From: Schistocephalus solidus
Lineage: Eukaryota > Platyhelminthes > Cestoda > Diphyllobothriidea > Diphyllobothriidae
DNA length: 64,000 nt
Assembly (NCBI GenBank): GCA_017591395.1
Contig: WEDG01004610.1
Location: 62,001 to 126,000 of the forward strand
Direction: 5' to 3'
Positions within the stretch are counted from its first letter, which is position 1, and the number at the start of each line of letters is the position of its first letter. Shown here one piece after another: positions 34,430-44,530 of the stretch. A program made the position numbers and the translations under genes. The notes below the pieces were generated by a model, which was not told the DNA's origin, searched no databases, and saw nothing but the letters and a program-made list of their open reading frames with translations.

Positions 34430-35230
34430 AGCTTAGCCTCCGGTGGTTTACCGCAGGTTTTTGTGAATGTGCATGTGTCCGAATAGGCCCATGCGGTATG
34501 TGAATGTGCGGGAGCAGTGAGGGCAGTGGAGGTGGGCACGTCGACTGCACGTCAGTGCCCCAGGCGCTGGTTCACCAGCCTCCGTGCGATCGATTCGCAG
34601 GAGACCGATCAAGCCGATGCGTGAGTTGAATTTGCGGGCGCAGTGTGGGCAGGAAAATCGGAAGAGGCTGAGGGGTGGGTGTCATTCCTGGTAGTGTGGT
34701 AGCGGTGGCGTTAAGAATGGCTGGAGCGGAGGGTGTGTATGTGGTATCGGTGTTGTCGGCATTGCAGTGAATTTAGCTGTCATGGATGCGCATGTAACCG
34801 AATAGGCTCATGCGATGAGTGAATGCACGAGGACAGTGAGGGTAGTGGAGGCGGCGATCTCTGCTGTGTGTTGGAGCTCCAGGCACTGGTTCACCAGTCT
34901 CTGTACGATGGATTCGCAAGTGCCCGATCAGGCCGATTCGTTAGGTGAATGTGCGGTCTCAATGAGGACAGTTTAGGAGAGAGTTCCCATCGCTGATGAT
35001 GGTAGTGGTGGTGGTGGTGATGGGGGGAACACGTGCTGAGCATTGTGATGTGGTCTCGATGATAGTGGGACTAATGGAATTGATGCCAGAGGTGAGGGTG
35101 GGGAAATCCGAAGGAGGGTTGGCAGAAGTTGACGTAGAATTTTGAATTGTCAGACTGTTGGTGCATTGCGTCCGAAGATGTCCGACTAGGCCGATTCGCG
35201 CGTGGAAGGTGCGGTGACAGCGCGGGCATG
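34430..35230 (-). pseudogene. C2H2 zinc-finger array at the RTE copy 2 C-terminus
   Basis: The minus strand encodes about five finger units. Near 35225-35160: CPRC...FHARIG-L. Near 34970-34900: a C-x-H variant then RTF, IGLIGHLRIHRTE. Near 34850-34785: CPHCPRAFTHRMSLFGYMRI-H. Near 34650-34590: FSCPHCARKFNSRIGLIG with both His replaced (L and D). The last lies near 34530-34460. Linkers read TGEPVPGAP. Stops and shifts occur between units. Such CPHC...IGLVGHLRIH arrays are, as I recall, characteristic of RTE-like elements in diphyllobothriid tapeworms. Confidence 0.75.
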
Positions 35231-35355
35231 TTGGAAGGGTGATGTTGGTCCGGGGGCGCTGGTGACTTTCGTGCCGCTCTTTTAGTCTTAGCAGCGGCGA
35301 TCCTGTTGGCTTCGTAAATTGCTGCCCCTGTCTTCACTGTTCTTCTCCAAGCCGA

Positions 35356-37195
35356 TCAATTCCGGGCAAGGTCCTCCCAGGACTCTGGGTTGATCTGCAA
35401 TTGCTTCAGAGAGGTCTTCAGAGTGTCTTTGTAGCGTCGTACTTGATCCCCTTGTCGGCGAGAACCCCTGGCGACATATCCATAGAAGATTCGTTTGTGT
35501 AGCCTTTCGTCGTCCATCCGCACACGGTGACCGCTCCAGCGCAGTTGCAGTGATTTCAACTGAGCGTAAATGCTGAGAATGCTTGTTCGTTCTAGCACTT
35601 CCGTGTCCGGTATCCTGTCTTGCCAACTCAGCTTAAGTATTCTGCGGAGACAGCTGAGGCGGAAGTGGTTGAGCTTCCGCACCTGCTTTCGGTAGATCGT
35701 CCACGTCTCCGCTCCATACAGCAGCGTCTGCAATATTACAGCTGTGGACATCTTGAGTTTGGTGCTGAGGTGGAGACCATGTCGATTCCGGACCACATTT
35801 TGCATGCTTCCAAAGGCTTGGCTGGCTTTAGCGATCCGATGGGCAATCTCATCGTTGACTTTGGTGCTGCGTGAGAGATTGCTGCCTAGGTACGTGAAGG
35901 TATCCACAGATTTAAGTTGGCCGCCATTGACATTGATATGAGCTGCGGTGTAGAGAGTGTTGGGTGACGGTTGATGCATCACAACTGTTTTCTCAGTGTT
36001 GATGCGAAGTCCAAAGTTGTCACAGGCAGCAGCAAAGAGGTCCATGCTCCTTTGCATTTCCTCTGCTGTAGTTGAATTGAGTGTGCAGTCGGCAGCGAAT
36101 AGAAGTTCGTGGATGGTGGCTGTGGAGACACGCGAACGGAAGTGCATCCGTCGTTGGTTGAGGAGTCGGCCGTCCATCCGGTAGGCGATGCGGATCCCGG
36201 GGCATTCGTCACGGTAGGCATCCATTAACATGGCAGAGAACATGAGGCTTAAGAGGGAAGGCGCAAGAACGCAGCCCTGCTTCACTCCGTTGGTCACTGC
36301 AAATTCTTCAGATACTGTCCCATTGTCAGCAACGCGCGCCATCATCCCGTCGTGAAGCAGACGTACCATATGCGTGAACCGTTCAGGACAGCCGAATTTC
36401 TGCATGATTTTTCACAGCCCGTCACGATTCACCGTGTCAAAGGCTTTCGTCAGATCCACAAAGGTAGTGTAGAGGTGAGTCCGCATCTCTTGGCACTTCT
36501 CTTGCAGCTGGCGTGCAGCGAAGATCATTTCGATTGTTAATCTGTGTCGTCGGAAGCCGCATTGGCTTTCCGGGAGCAGGCCTTGCTCCATGTGAGCGTT
36601 CAAGAGGTTGAGGAGAATGCGGGCGAAGATCTTTCCAGCGATTTTCAGTAGTGAAATTCCTCGGTGGTTGTCGCAGAGTTGGCGGTTCCCTTTCTTCTTG
36701 TAGAGGTAGACAATGGTGGCGTCTTTGAAATCCTGAGGGACTTGTCCTTGGTGCCACATCTCCTGGAAGAGCACTGTGAGTCGAATTATCAGCTAGGGTC
36801 AACCATGCTTGTAAATCACAGCAGGGATCGTGTCCGAGCCAGGTGCTTTACCGCTGGAGAGTTGCTGCACGGCTATGATGGTTTCTTGGAGAGAGGGCGG
36901 GAGATCAAGGTTGGCGTTGATTTCTACTTCAGGCGATGGTGGCGTCAGAGATGGTAGAGGGCTGGTTGAGAACGCTTTGAAAGTGTTCTGCCCATCGCGT
37001 CAGGATTTGCGTCTTCTCAGTGAGCAGCGTCCTGCAGTCGGCACTGAGAAGAGGGGCGGCGCCTTTGACGGGAAGTCCGTAGACAGCCTTGGTGGCGGCG
37101 AAGAAGTTATTCCATTCGTTTCGGTCTGTGTACACTTGGATTTTCTCGGGTTTGCGCGTCATCCAGGCATCCTGGTGAGCAGGCACATTCAACAA
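35356..37195 (-). pseudogene. RTE copy 2 reverse transcriptase and thumb
   Basis: 37195-36929 is the RT entry. 36774-36412 holds VPQDFKDATIVYLYKKKGNR, RGISLLKIAGKIFARILLN and TTFVDLTKAFDTVNRDGL (motif A intact). 36405-35356 holds [20 protein letters not shown] (motif B), [11 protein letters not shown] (motif C, FADD changed to FAAD), [34 protein letters not shown] and [20 protein letters not shown]. Loss of the first motif C Asp should abolish polymerase activity, and a stop separates the two frames near 36408. Confidence 0.87.
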
Positions 37196-37199
37196 ACAG

Positions 37200-38040
37200 T
37201 ATTCAACTTACCTTGTGGTCGCTTACCTTGGGGTCTCCTGCGGGGTTGCAGACGGAGCCTCATCTTGGAGATGACGAGGCGCTGATCCGTCCACTAATCG
37301 GCATCGAGGATCGCCTTTGTCACCAACACGTCCTGTTTATCTCGCCTCCGGACGAGAACGTAGTCCAAGAGGTGCCAGTGTCTCGATCGAGGATGTACCC
37401 AGGTCGCTTTTTGCCGCATTGGGAGGCGAAGAAGGTGTTGGTCAGAATAAAGCGGCGTTCAGCGCAGGTTCGTAGGAAAAGAAGACCATTATCATTAAAG
37501 CCAGCAAGATCATGGGGACCCAGCACTCCTCTCCACGAAGCACGGTCTGTGCCGACGTGGACGTTAAAGTCACCAAGGACAATTAACTTATCCGCCTTCG
37601 GCATAGTCGCCAAGGGGGGATTGTAGATCCTCGTAGAATTTGTCCTTCGCCGCATCAGAGCTCGTCATTGGGGGAGCGTAGGCACTGATGATGTTGGCAA
37701 ACTGGTCTCCCCAAAGAGGCAGGCGGAGGCTCATCAGGCGATCATTGATACCCTGCGGCAGACAGGGCAGACGTCCCACAATGTCGTTCCAGATGGCAAA
37801 GGCAACAATAGCGTCGCGTCCGTCTGCCTTTGGCTGGCCGCTCCAGAAGAAGGTGTAGCCGGCACCCACCTCCTCCAGCTGACCCTGCTCAGAGAATCAG
37901 GTCTCGCTGAGAGCAGCAATGTCCACCTTGTAGCGCCCCAGTTCCCGAGCGACTAGCGCCGTCCTCCGTTCCGGTCGGTTGCTCCTAGGATTGTCTAAAA
38001 GGGAGCGAACATTCCAGGCTGCTAGTGTGAGTGGACTCAC
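37200..38040 (-). pseudogene. RTE copy 2 endonuclease
   Basis: Starts with TLAAWNVRSLLDNPRSN (about 38035-37985), the motif with the metal-site Asn, then [24 protein letters not shown] replaces Arg in ETRF. It continues [33 protein letters not shown], then in another frame [20 protein letters not shown] and LTNTFFAS, and further on a diverged W-TDQRLVIS where the catalytic His of TDHxLV is Arg. Dead, but it preserves the N-terminus missing in the other two copies. Confidence 0.82.
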
Positions 38041-38225
38041 CCGAGCAGCCTGGAGAGTATGGCGAGGGGGATGGGGACGGGGGGCATTGTTGTTTGTTTG
38101 AGTTTTACGACCGCGTAGTTTGCGATCTGCGAGCCGCGGCCGGCTGCAGAAGACGTGAGACCCAGCATTTTTTTAGGGCACATTTTCTAGCCCCTTCCTC
38201 CGCGAGGAGGCAAGCAGTGCTATCC
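37965..38225 (-). other. 261-bp segment absent from RTE copies 1 and 3
   Basis: In copy 2 this lies between the leader (ending CCCTATTTAGG) and TALVAREL. Copies 1 (near 32516) and 3 (near 38805) join the two directly. Ends show short CC/TCC microhomology. 261 is divisible by 3, and the deletion fuses an upstream ATG in frame with the endonuclease. Confidence 0.75.
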
Positions 38226-38493
38226 CTAAATAGGGCTGCTCGGACATCCCAGACGGCTGCCGAACTCCACTATGGGTCACGGATTTGTTTTAGTGGGAGA
38301 ACGACCCGAGTTAGTCTGGGCCGCCTACGGGGTTGCTGTCGCCCCCACCGTAGGACTTTTTGAGAGGGGGAGGTGGGAAGTTCGGGGAGTCAGACATACC
38401 GAGTGTGGAGGCACACACAACACCGGAGACCCTCACCTGGTTTAGCCCGCCGGTCGTGACGGTTGCCCGGGGTGTGGCCGCTGGGAAGAACCC
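38226..38493 (-). repeat. RTE 5' leader, copy 2 (start-truncated)
   Basis: Leader sequence homologous to 38808-39190 but missing its first part. On the minus strand it is fused directly to the end of the truncated endonuclease of copy 3 at GGGTTCTTCCCAGCGG. Confidence 0.75.
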
Positions 38494-38807
38494 ATCAGAG
38501 CTCGTCATTGGGGGAGCGTAGGCGCTGATGATGTTGGCAAACTGGTCTCCCCAAAGAGGCAGGCGGAGGCTCATCAGGCGATCATTGATACCCTGCGGCA
38601 GACAGGGCAGACGTCCCACAATGTCGTTCCAGATGGCAAAGGCAACAATAGCGTCGCGTCCGTCTGCCTTTGGCCGGCCGCTCCAGAAGAAGGTGTAGCC
38701 GGCACCCACCTCCTCCAGCTGACCCTGCTCAGAGAATCGGGTCTCGCTGAGAGCAGCACTGTCCACCTTGTAGCGCGCCAGTTCCCGAGCGACTAGCGCC
38801 GTCCCTA
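38494..38807 (-). pseudogene. RTE endonuclease fragment, copy 3
   Basis: Encodes [35 protein letters not shown] and [13 protein letters not shown], then stops being endonuclease and runs into leader sequence. It carries the same N-terminal 261-bp deletion as copy 1. It is about 99% identical by eye to the matching part of copy 2, so the duplication is young. Confidence 0.8.
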
Positions 38808-39190
38808 AATAGGGCTGCTAGGACATCCCAGATGGCTGCCGAACTCCACTATGGGTCACGGTTTTGTTTTAGTGGGAGAACGATCCAAGCTAGCCTGGGT
38901 CGCCTACGGGGTTGCTGTCGCCCCCACCGTAGAGCTTTTTGAGAGGGTGGACGTGGTCAGTTCGGGAGTCAGACATACCGGGTGTGGAGGCACACACAAC
39001 ACCGGAGACCCTCACCTGGTTTAGCCCGCCGGTCATGATGGTTGCCCGGGGTGTGGCCGCTTGGAAGAACCCAACTTCGAGGAGCCACAGGTGAGAGTTG
39101 GGTACCAGGTAGAGGCGGCCACAGGAGCATTCACCACCTGTACGAGACAAATGGAGCGACCAAATGCTATCTGTGTGGTGCTACCCCTAA
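38808..39190 (-). repeat. RTE 5' leader, copy 3
   Basis: The most complete leader of the three. It ends on the plus strand at CTAACTAGTACTCC, where homology to 32880-32905 is lost; this marks the probable 5' end of the element. Confidence 0.75.
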
Positions 39191-39299
39191 CTAGTACTCC
39201 TACACCCCGCCTGGCTACCAACCGTTTAGAAAAAACGGGAAATGACGTCAAGGTGGTGGTGTACTCAGATATGGGAAAAGCGAACTTACAGTTTTAGAC

Positions 39300-41838
39300 A
39301 AAACAGATAAACTGAAATCTACTTCCGAGGCGACATGGCTATCCGTATAAGTGCCAGGTTCATCAAGTCTAGATGTCCTGACACTCTACCATCCACCGAG
39401 AAGTGTATCTGTAACCGATGCTTTTCTGCTAGAGGAGCTTGAAAATATTTCTACACGGTAGGATATCCTGATCATGGGGACTTTACTGCGCTTCACATCG
39501 ACCGGAGCTCGGCCTACGCACATAGCGCTGATCTAGTCTTTGACGGTTGCCTTCTGAGCATGATGTTAAAGTTACTTCTCACACAGCATGTTACTTTTCT
39601 AACAAGGGTGCACGAAGGACTACTGGCCAATTGTCTGAACCTCCTTCTCACGAAGTCACAGGACAACATCGACGAAGTTTCTTGTCTACCGCCGCTAGGT
39701 AAAAGTGACCACGTTGTACTGCGATGGGAGTAATCGCTATTTTCTATATCAGAAAGACCCACAACAGTGAGAAGGAATATATGGCGAGGCGATTTCGGTG
39801 GAATGAGGCCGAACTCATGCGCAATTAGTGGGAACCTTTATTCTTTGGAAACCTAACCGAGGACTGGGGAACGTTCCGGGACATACTGCATAGGCTCATC
39901 GAAAATCACTGTCCGATGTTGAGGAGGTTAACCAACGGACCGCGATGGCTTACGCAGGCTTTTAAAATCGAAGTTAACAAAAAGCGGAGATTGTGGAAAA
40001 CTCGCTTACGGACGGAATGCCTGCATCTCTAAATGCGTACAAAATGCAGAAAAATCGGGTCAAGGGCCTTATTTCTAGAACAAGACAGGATTTTGAAGGG
40101 GACCTGCTGAACCGGGCCACCGTGAACCTGAAACTCTTTAACGGTTAGCTCAGGTAGAGTACACGGAACAAGGATCCAATACCCCTGCTGAGGACCACTG
40201 AGGGTATAGACCTTACTGAAGACGGTGCGAAGGCTGATCATCGTTTGAAATTTTTCTGGTCACTTTCTACAAAGGAAACAAGATACGATTACCCTGCCGA
40301 TGTCTTCGAAGTGGATACAATAGTCGAGACTGTTAAATTCACCGTGGCTATTGTCCTCAAGAAACTGCGACGGGTAAAAAAATCAAAGTCACCGGGTCCC
40401 GAGGAAGTACCAGCCAAGGTGTTGAAAGAGCTCTCGAGAGGATTGGCAAAACCACTCTCTACGCTTTTCTAAACATCCTTCGAGATCGGAGGTCTATCAG
40501 CCGATTGGAAATCCGCATGAATTACGCCACTCTATAAGGGTGGAAGCCGAGTCTCCGCAAACAATTATCGACCGATCAGCTTTAATGCAATTTGCTGCAA
40601 AATCATCGAAAAAATAATTAAGCAACAACTAATGCAGTTACTAGAATATAACCATCTGCTTTCCGAGGTCCAGCACGGTTTCCGCAGAGGTTGGGCCTGC
40701 GTTATAAATTTGCTCTGCTATTTAGAATGTTGGATTGAGGCGGTCGAAAGAGGAACTACGGTGCATGTAGTCTGTATCGACTTAAGGAAGGCTTTCGATA
40801 GCGTGCCACAACACCGCCTTCTTTATAAACTCAGTCGCATAGGATTAAGAGGTATACATCTGACATGGATATAAAACTTCCTAATCGGCCGCTCGCAAAC
40901 TGTCCATATCAGTGACAAACAGTCGGCCAAGGTTGAGGTTGAGTGTGGTGCTCCCCAAGGCTCTGTTCTCGGCTCTATTTTTTTCATTGTCTACATCAAC
41001 GATTGCGCCAGTGAACTGGACTGCAATATTGCCATGTTTACCGATGATCTCACACTTTGGCGCGTCGCAAACTGTCCATATCAGTGACAAACAGTCGGCC
41101 AAGGTTGAGGTTGAGTGTGGTGTTCCCCAAGGCTCTGTTCTCGCCTCTATTTTGTTCATTGTCTACATCAACGATTGCGCCAGTGAACCGGACTGCGATA
41201 TTGCCATGTTTACCGATGATCTCACACTTTGGCGCGTCATTCAAACTGCGGCTGACTAAGAGAACTTGCAGGCAAACTTAAATCGATGCCGAAAATTGTC
41301 AAATGAGAGAAAGTGCAACATCATACGAGTCGGGAAAAGCAATCCTTTGAATTGTGCGGTTTACCGACTAAATGGCATACCATTGAAAGAAGTGGAGGCC
41401 CAACAGGACCTGGGAGTTTGGATCACGCCCTCGCTTAAACCCTCTCTACATTGTGCAAAGGTAACGAAGTTAGCGATGTCAATTCTCTACTTCGTAAAAC
41501 GAGCTTTTTCAGCCTTAAATGACGACTGCTTCACCAAAGCCCTCGGAATCTTCGTGTGGCCGCAGTTTGAGTCCGCTATCGAAGCTTGGAGACCATGGGC
41601 GGCGAAGGACATCAACATCCTCAAAAAGGTCCGAAGACGAGCATCCAAACTTGTCCTTGGACAGGGTTCACAGCCTTATGAAACACATCTGTCTAATCTC
41701 AATATCTTTCCCTTGCGCTATAAACAGCTTCGGGGAGTGTCTGGCTGCATCTTCCGCACGTTGGTGATGATCCAGGTGACCTCCACGATGACCCCCGTTG
41801 GACCCCCCCCCCCAAGGGCAACAGTTTTTTTCTCCTAG
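39300..41838 (+). mobile_element. CR1-like LINE, plus strand, broken
   Basis: The endonuclease end is recognisable across shifts (YFYTVGYPDHGDF, SADLVFDGCLLSMML, THVTFLTRVHEG-like, GKSDHVVLRWE at 39700-39730). RT follows: YDYPADVFEVDTI, KKLRRVKKSKSPGPEEVPAK at 40245-40472, then LSEVQHGFRRGWACVINLL and VHVVCIDLRKAFDSVPQHRL (motif A) at 40632-40874. Motifs B and C are duplicated (next entry). The tail at 41266-41838 carries QDLGVWITPSLKPSLHC, GIFVWPQFESAIEAWRPW and LNIFPLRYKQLRG. At least five stops or shifts. Confidence 0.85.
40893..41236 (+). repeat. 172-bp tandem duplication over RT motifs B and C
   Basis: Copies 40893-41064 and 41065-41236 start TCGCAAACTGTCCATATCAG and end TTTGGCGCGTC. 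Each contains GTPQGSVL-type motif B (VECGAPQGSVLGSI, VECGVPQGSVLASI) and MFTDDLTLW motif C. They differ at about six positions. 172 is not a multiple of 3, so the second copy is in another frame. Confidence 0.92.
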
Positions 41839-41866
41839 ATATCACTGGGAGTTTTTTTTTTCACTG
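41822..41866. repeat. CAG/run/CTCC...GGAG palindromic motif, site 4
   Basis: The shortest example: CAG-T7-CTCCTAG, six bases, CTGGGAG-T10-CACTG. It has the same layout and ends as site 3 on the opposite strand. Confidence 0.55.
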
Positions 41867-43689
41867 TCTGCTCTTTTTCAACTATGTTCAACGCAGTTGG
41901 TTCATATCAGTTGGCCTTGTCAACAGCCCGAGATACTATTTTTTGATACCACCACTCGCATGTACAAATAGGGAATTCATAGGTAACTCACCTACATCTC
42001 CCTCCAATATACTGATACTGGGTAGAGTTTTGTTGCAGTTTGGCGTCTGATGCAAAATAACGATGTAGCTTTCCGATGAAAAATTACCAAGAATAGGACT
42101 CCCCTCCCCAGTAATACAGGTGACAATGCGCTATAATCCAGGACAGGTACTTATTCCCGTGTTCCAACGCTAACTCTAGCAGTAACCCATAACTGAACCT
42201 TAGCAATAACATGAACCTCAACCGTCATCTGCTTGGAACTTATCGCAAAGTGACCTGTATTACGGATAGCGGAGGAGGTTACTATTCCCACGCCTTACCT
42301 AACATTTACAATCATCTAACTTTAACATATCGAGATTGGTACCAATGGTACTGGGAGTAGTTTTCCCTAAATAGCCGTCTTAATGGTAAGTTGTAAACAG
42401 GCATAATCGGAGCTAGATTTCCTTAACTTGAACTAGTCATTATTACATAAATCTCAGCGTCTGGTTTATTTGACACAGCAGATTTTGGTAATTTGGGACA
42501 ACCGTTTATTCGTGGCTGATGCGGAAAAACAGACATCACTCGTACAAAAACAGTCCGAAGTAAATTCCCTTATAAGGGCCATTATTCTGCTGAGCACATA
42601 GCCCCACTTAGATCAGAAAAGAAGACCTGTTTCAGAAAGCCAACATTACGATGTTTGGCGGTCTTGTTCAAGGCCGGCTGCTTCAAGGTCATTCAGCATC
42701 GCAGTGAGCGGTTCTATACCTATTGACCTGCAGACTCTTCACCAACTTTCGCTGGTACGCACGTGCACACTCGGTCGCACCAGCCCACGTGCCACGTTAA
42801 CACACAGCCCCTCGGCAAATGCAACCATAGCTAATCGAAACACCACCCCTCGGGTAATGTAACACATACCAAATGAGCGACACCTAAACATGCTCCACAA
42901 ACCTACCAAAGGGATTACCACCACACACACACACACCCAGGCATGACTGAACGCAATCAGCACCATGCTTGGCTTGTTCGGTGACTACTGCTGCCTGAGA
43001 CAGCAATTCAGGGTTCTGCACATGTTAAATGCCCAATTCTGACGCCTTCTGTTTTTTCCTGCAACCCGGGTCTTGGTCTGATTATAGCGCCCTGAGGACA
43101 AGCACAGCTTAGACGCTACAGACCGTCTGCTGAATACCAGTCAAGTGTGATGACTCGCCTAGTGCACGCGTTTAAGACCGCAGTCATGTGAGTTTGCGAG
43201 CGTAGGACACGCATGAAGTTCTGCAAGCCCCGATATCAACAAGCTGGGTGGACGACAGGCGTTTGATAAGGGATCGTATTTGAGCCCCGCCTCAACCAAT
43301 ACATGAGTCTCTGCTGACTGACTCCAAACGAACTTCCAATGGTACAGCCATAAAAATTGTCCAAATGGGCTCAGTAAAGTATATGCAGGCGAACAATAGT
43401 CACCGCTACCTGGTGAAGAAGACGCAGCTAAAATCATACATGTGATGCTAAAGGAATAAAAAATGGAGGAGTGAATATTACTCTAAGGAGAACAAGGAAC
43501 ATTCTAAAAACTGAACTGCGGGCGGAAGGACAGAGAGGTACAGGAACGTGTCCAGTTAATGCATTTCCATTATAATTCAAGGCAGGATGAATGTCTGTAC
43601 TGTTGTTCCCGACTCTCACCTACCCAAGCTTGTCTTTCTGGCTGTTTTCAAGGCCGAGTTAAAATATATGGTGTAACCGGAGATCGCCT
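41867..43689. other. No recognised gene
   Basis: Contains a short (CA)n run near 42920-42938. Small ORFs show no domain. A weak B-box-like string on the minus strand near 43270 was not enough to call a SINE. Confidence 0.35.
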
Positions 43690-43940
43690 GAGAGCTCTTA
43701 GGCATCTCTGCTGGATAGAATCCACAAGATCAGCATTGTCAATGTCCCAATGACTACCGTTCACTGGGAAACACTACCAGTGCCGACTACCACTTAGTCT
43801 TTCATCTAAAGAACGTTGCCAGGACGTTATCTGATATGTCCATCTTCTCCAAACTCGATTTGATCCGAACATCCCACGAAACTGGCATTGTCACGGGGAC
43901 GATTTTCAGTACTCTCTTAGGTTTCTCCGGATTACTGTGC
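43690..43940 (+). mobile_element. Ty3/gypsy RT scrap
   Basis: One frame reads TTSADYHLVFHLKNVARTLS then DMSIFSKLDLIRTSHETGIV and TIFSTLLGFSG. This follows the gypsy RT layout around motif A (IFSKLDL-x-RA-YHQ). Heavily decayed; no other gypsy domain is found nearby. Confidence 0.5.
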
Positions 43941-44465
43941 ACATTTTTTCGAAGGAAAGTCTTTCACCTGCAAACAGGATTTATTTTCTAGTTTATAAAT
44001 CAAGGCATTCACGCTAGAGAAACTGAATTATTTATTTTAGGTGAGATTTTAAAGTCATGTTACAGGACTTTCTAGTCGCTGCAACTAATGCCATTAAAGA
44101 AAGGATAATAGTCAGGTCAGCGGTACCCCGAGGAAACTCCTACTGAAGAATTCTTGAACATTCGAGTTCCAGCCCTTTCCGAGTCACTTGATTCAAAGTC
44201 TAGAACAGGACATTGTGACAAAGGGCATTTACATCATGCAAACAATTAGAACTGTATAAGGAAACATTTATTAATCTCCACTCTTGGTTGACTGGCTTGA
44301 GAGCTTCGGGTCAGTTTAAAGTACGTAAGATTGGACGTGGATATCCATGTGTAACATCCTAGCAAAGAGAAGGTTGATACGGTTTGCACGTCGAATTAAG
44401 ACTATCCTTTCCATTTTATTTAGTGAACTTAGTAGGCAATGCCTTTGAAAACCCTATTTCAACTG

Positions 44466-44530
44466 CTCCCCGACCGGGAGTCGAACGCAGACCGCCATGC
44501 TAAGAGCCAGAAATTCTAACCATTAACTTC
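44466..44530 (-). mobile_element. tRNA-Glu-like sequence (SINE head or tRNA pseudogene)
   Basis: The minus strand from GGTTAGAATTTCTGGCTCTT through GCGTTCGACTCCCGGTCGGG aligns without gaps to the last 56 bases of a eukaryotic tRNA-Glu, including GTTCGACTCCCGGT. The anticodon arm is mispaired and the 5' acceptor strand does not match, so it is not a working tRNA. Confidence 0.5.

Larger units (their letters stand above)
35231..38225 (-). mobile_element. RTE-like LINE copy 2, broken, with full endonuclease N-terminus
   Basis: Order on the minus strand: endonuclease (38225-37200), linker shortened by a deletion near 37195, RT (37195-35960), tail (35959-35231) leading into the finger array. Breaks include TGA in the ALSET-FSEQ motif near 37905, a shift near 37610, one or two stops near 36790, and a stop/shift at 36410. 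Confidence 0.87.

Noticed and set aside
36830..37626. Plus-strand ORFs of 137-151 codons
   Set aside because: Exact antisense of the RTE copy 2 endonuclease and RT, with no motif of their own.
43230..43340. Possible third tRNA-like SINE (B-box-like GGCTCAAATACGATCC on the minus strand)
   Set aside because: No A box at a plausible distance and the B-box match is poor.
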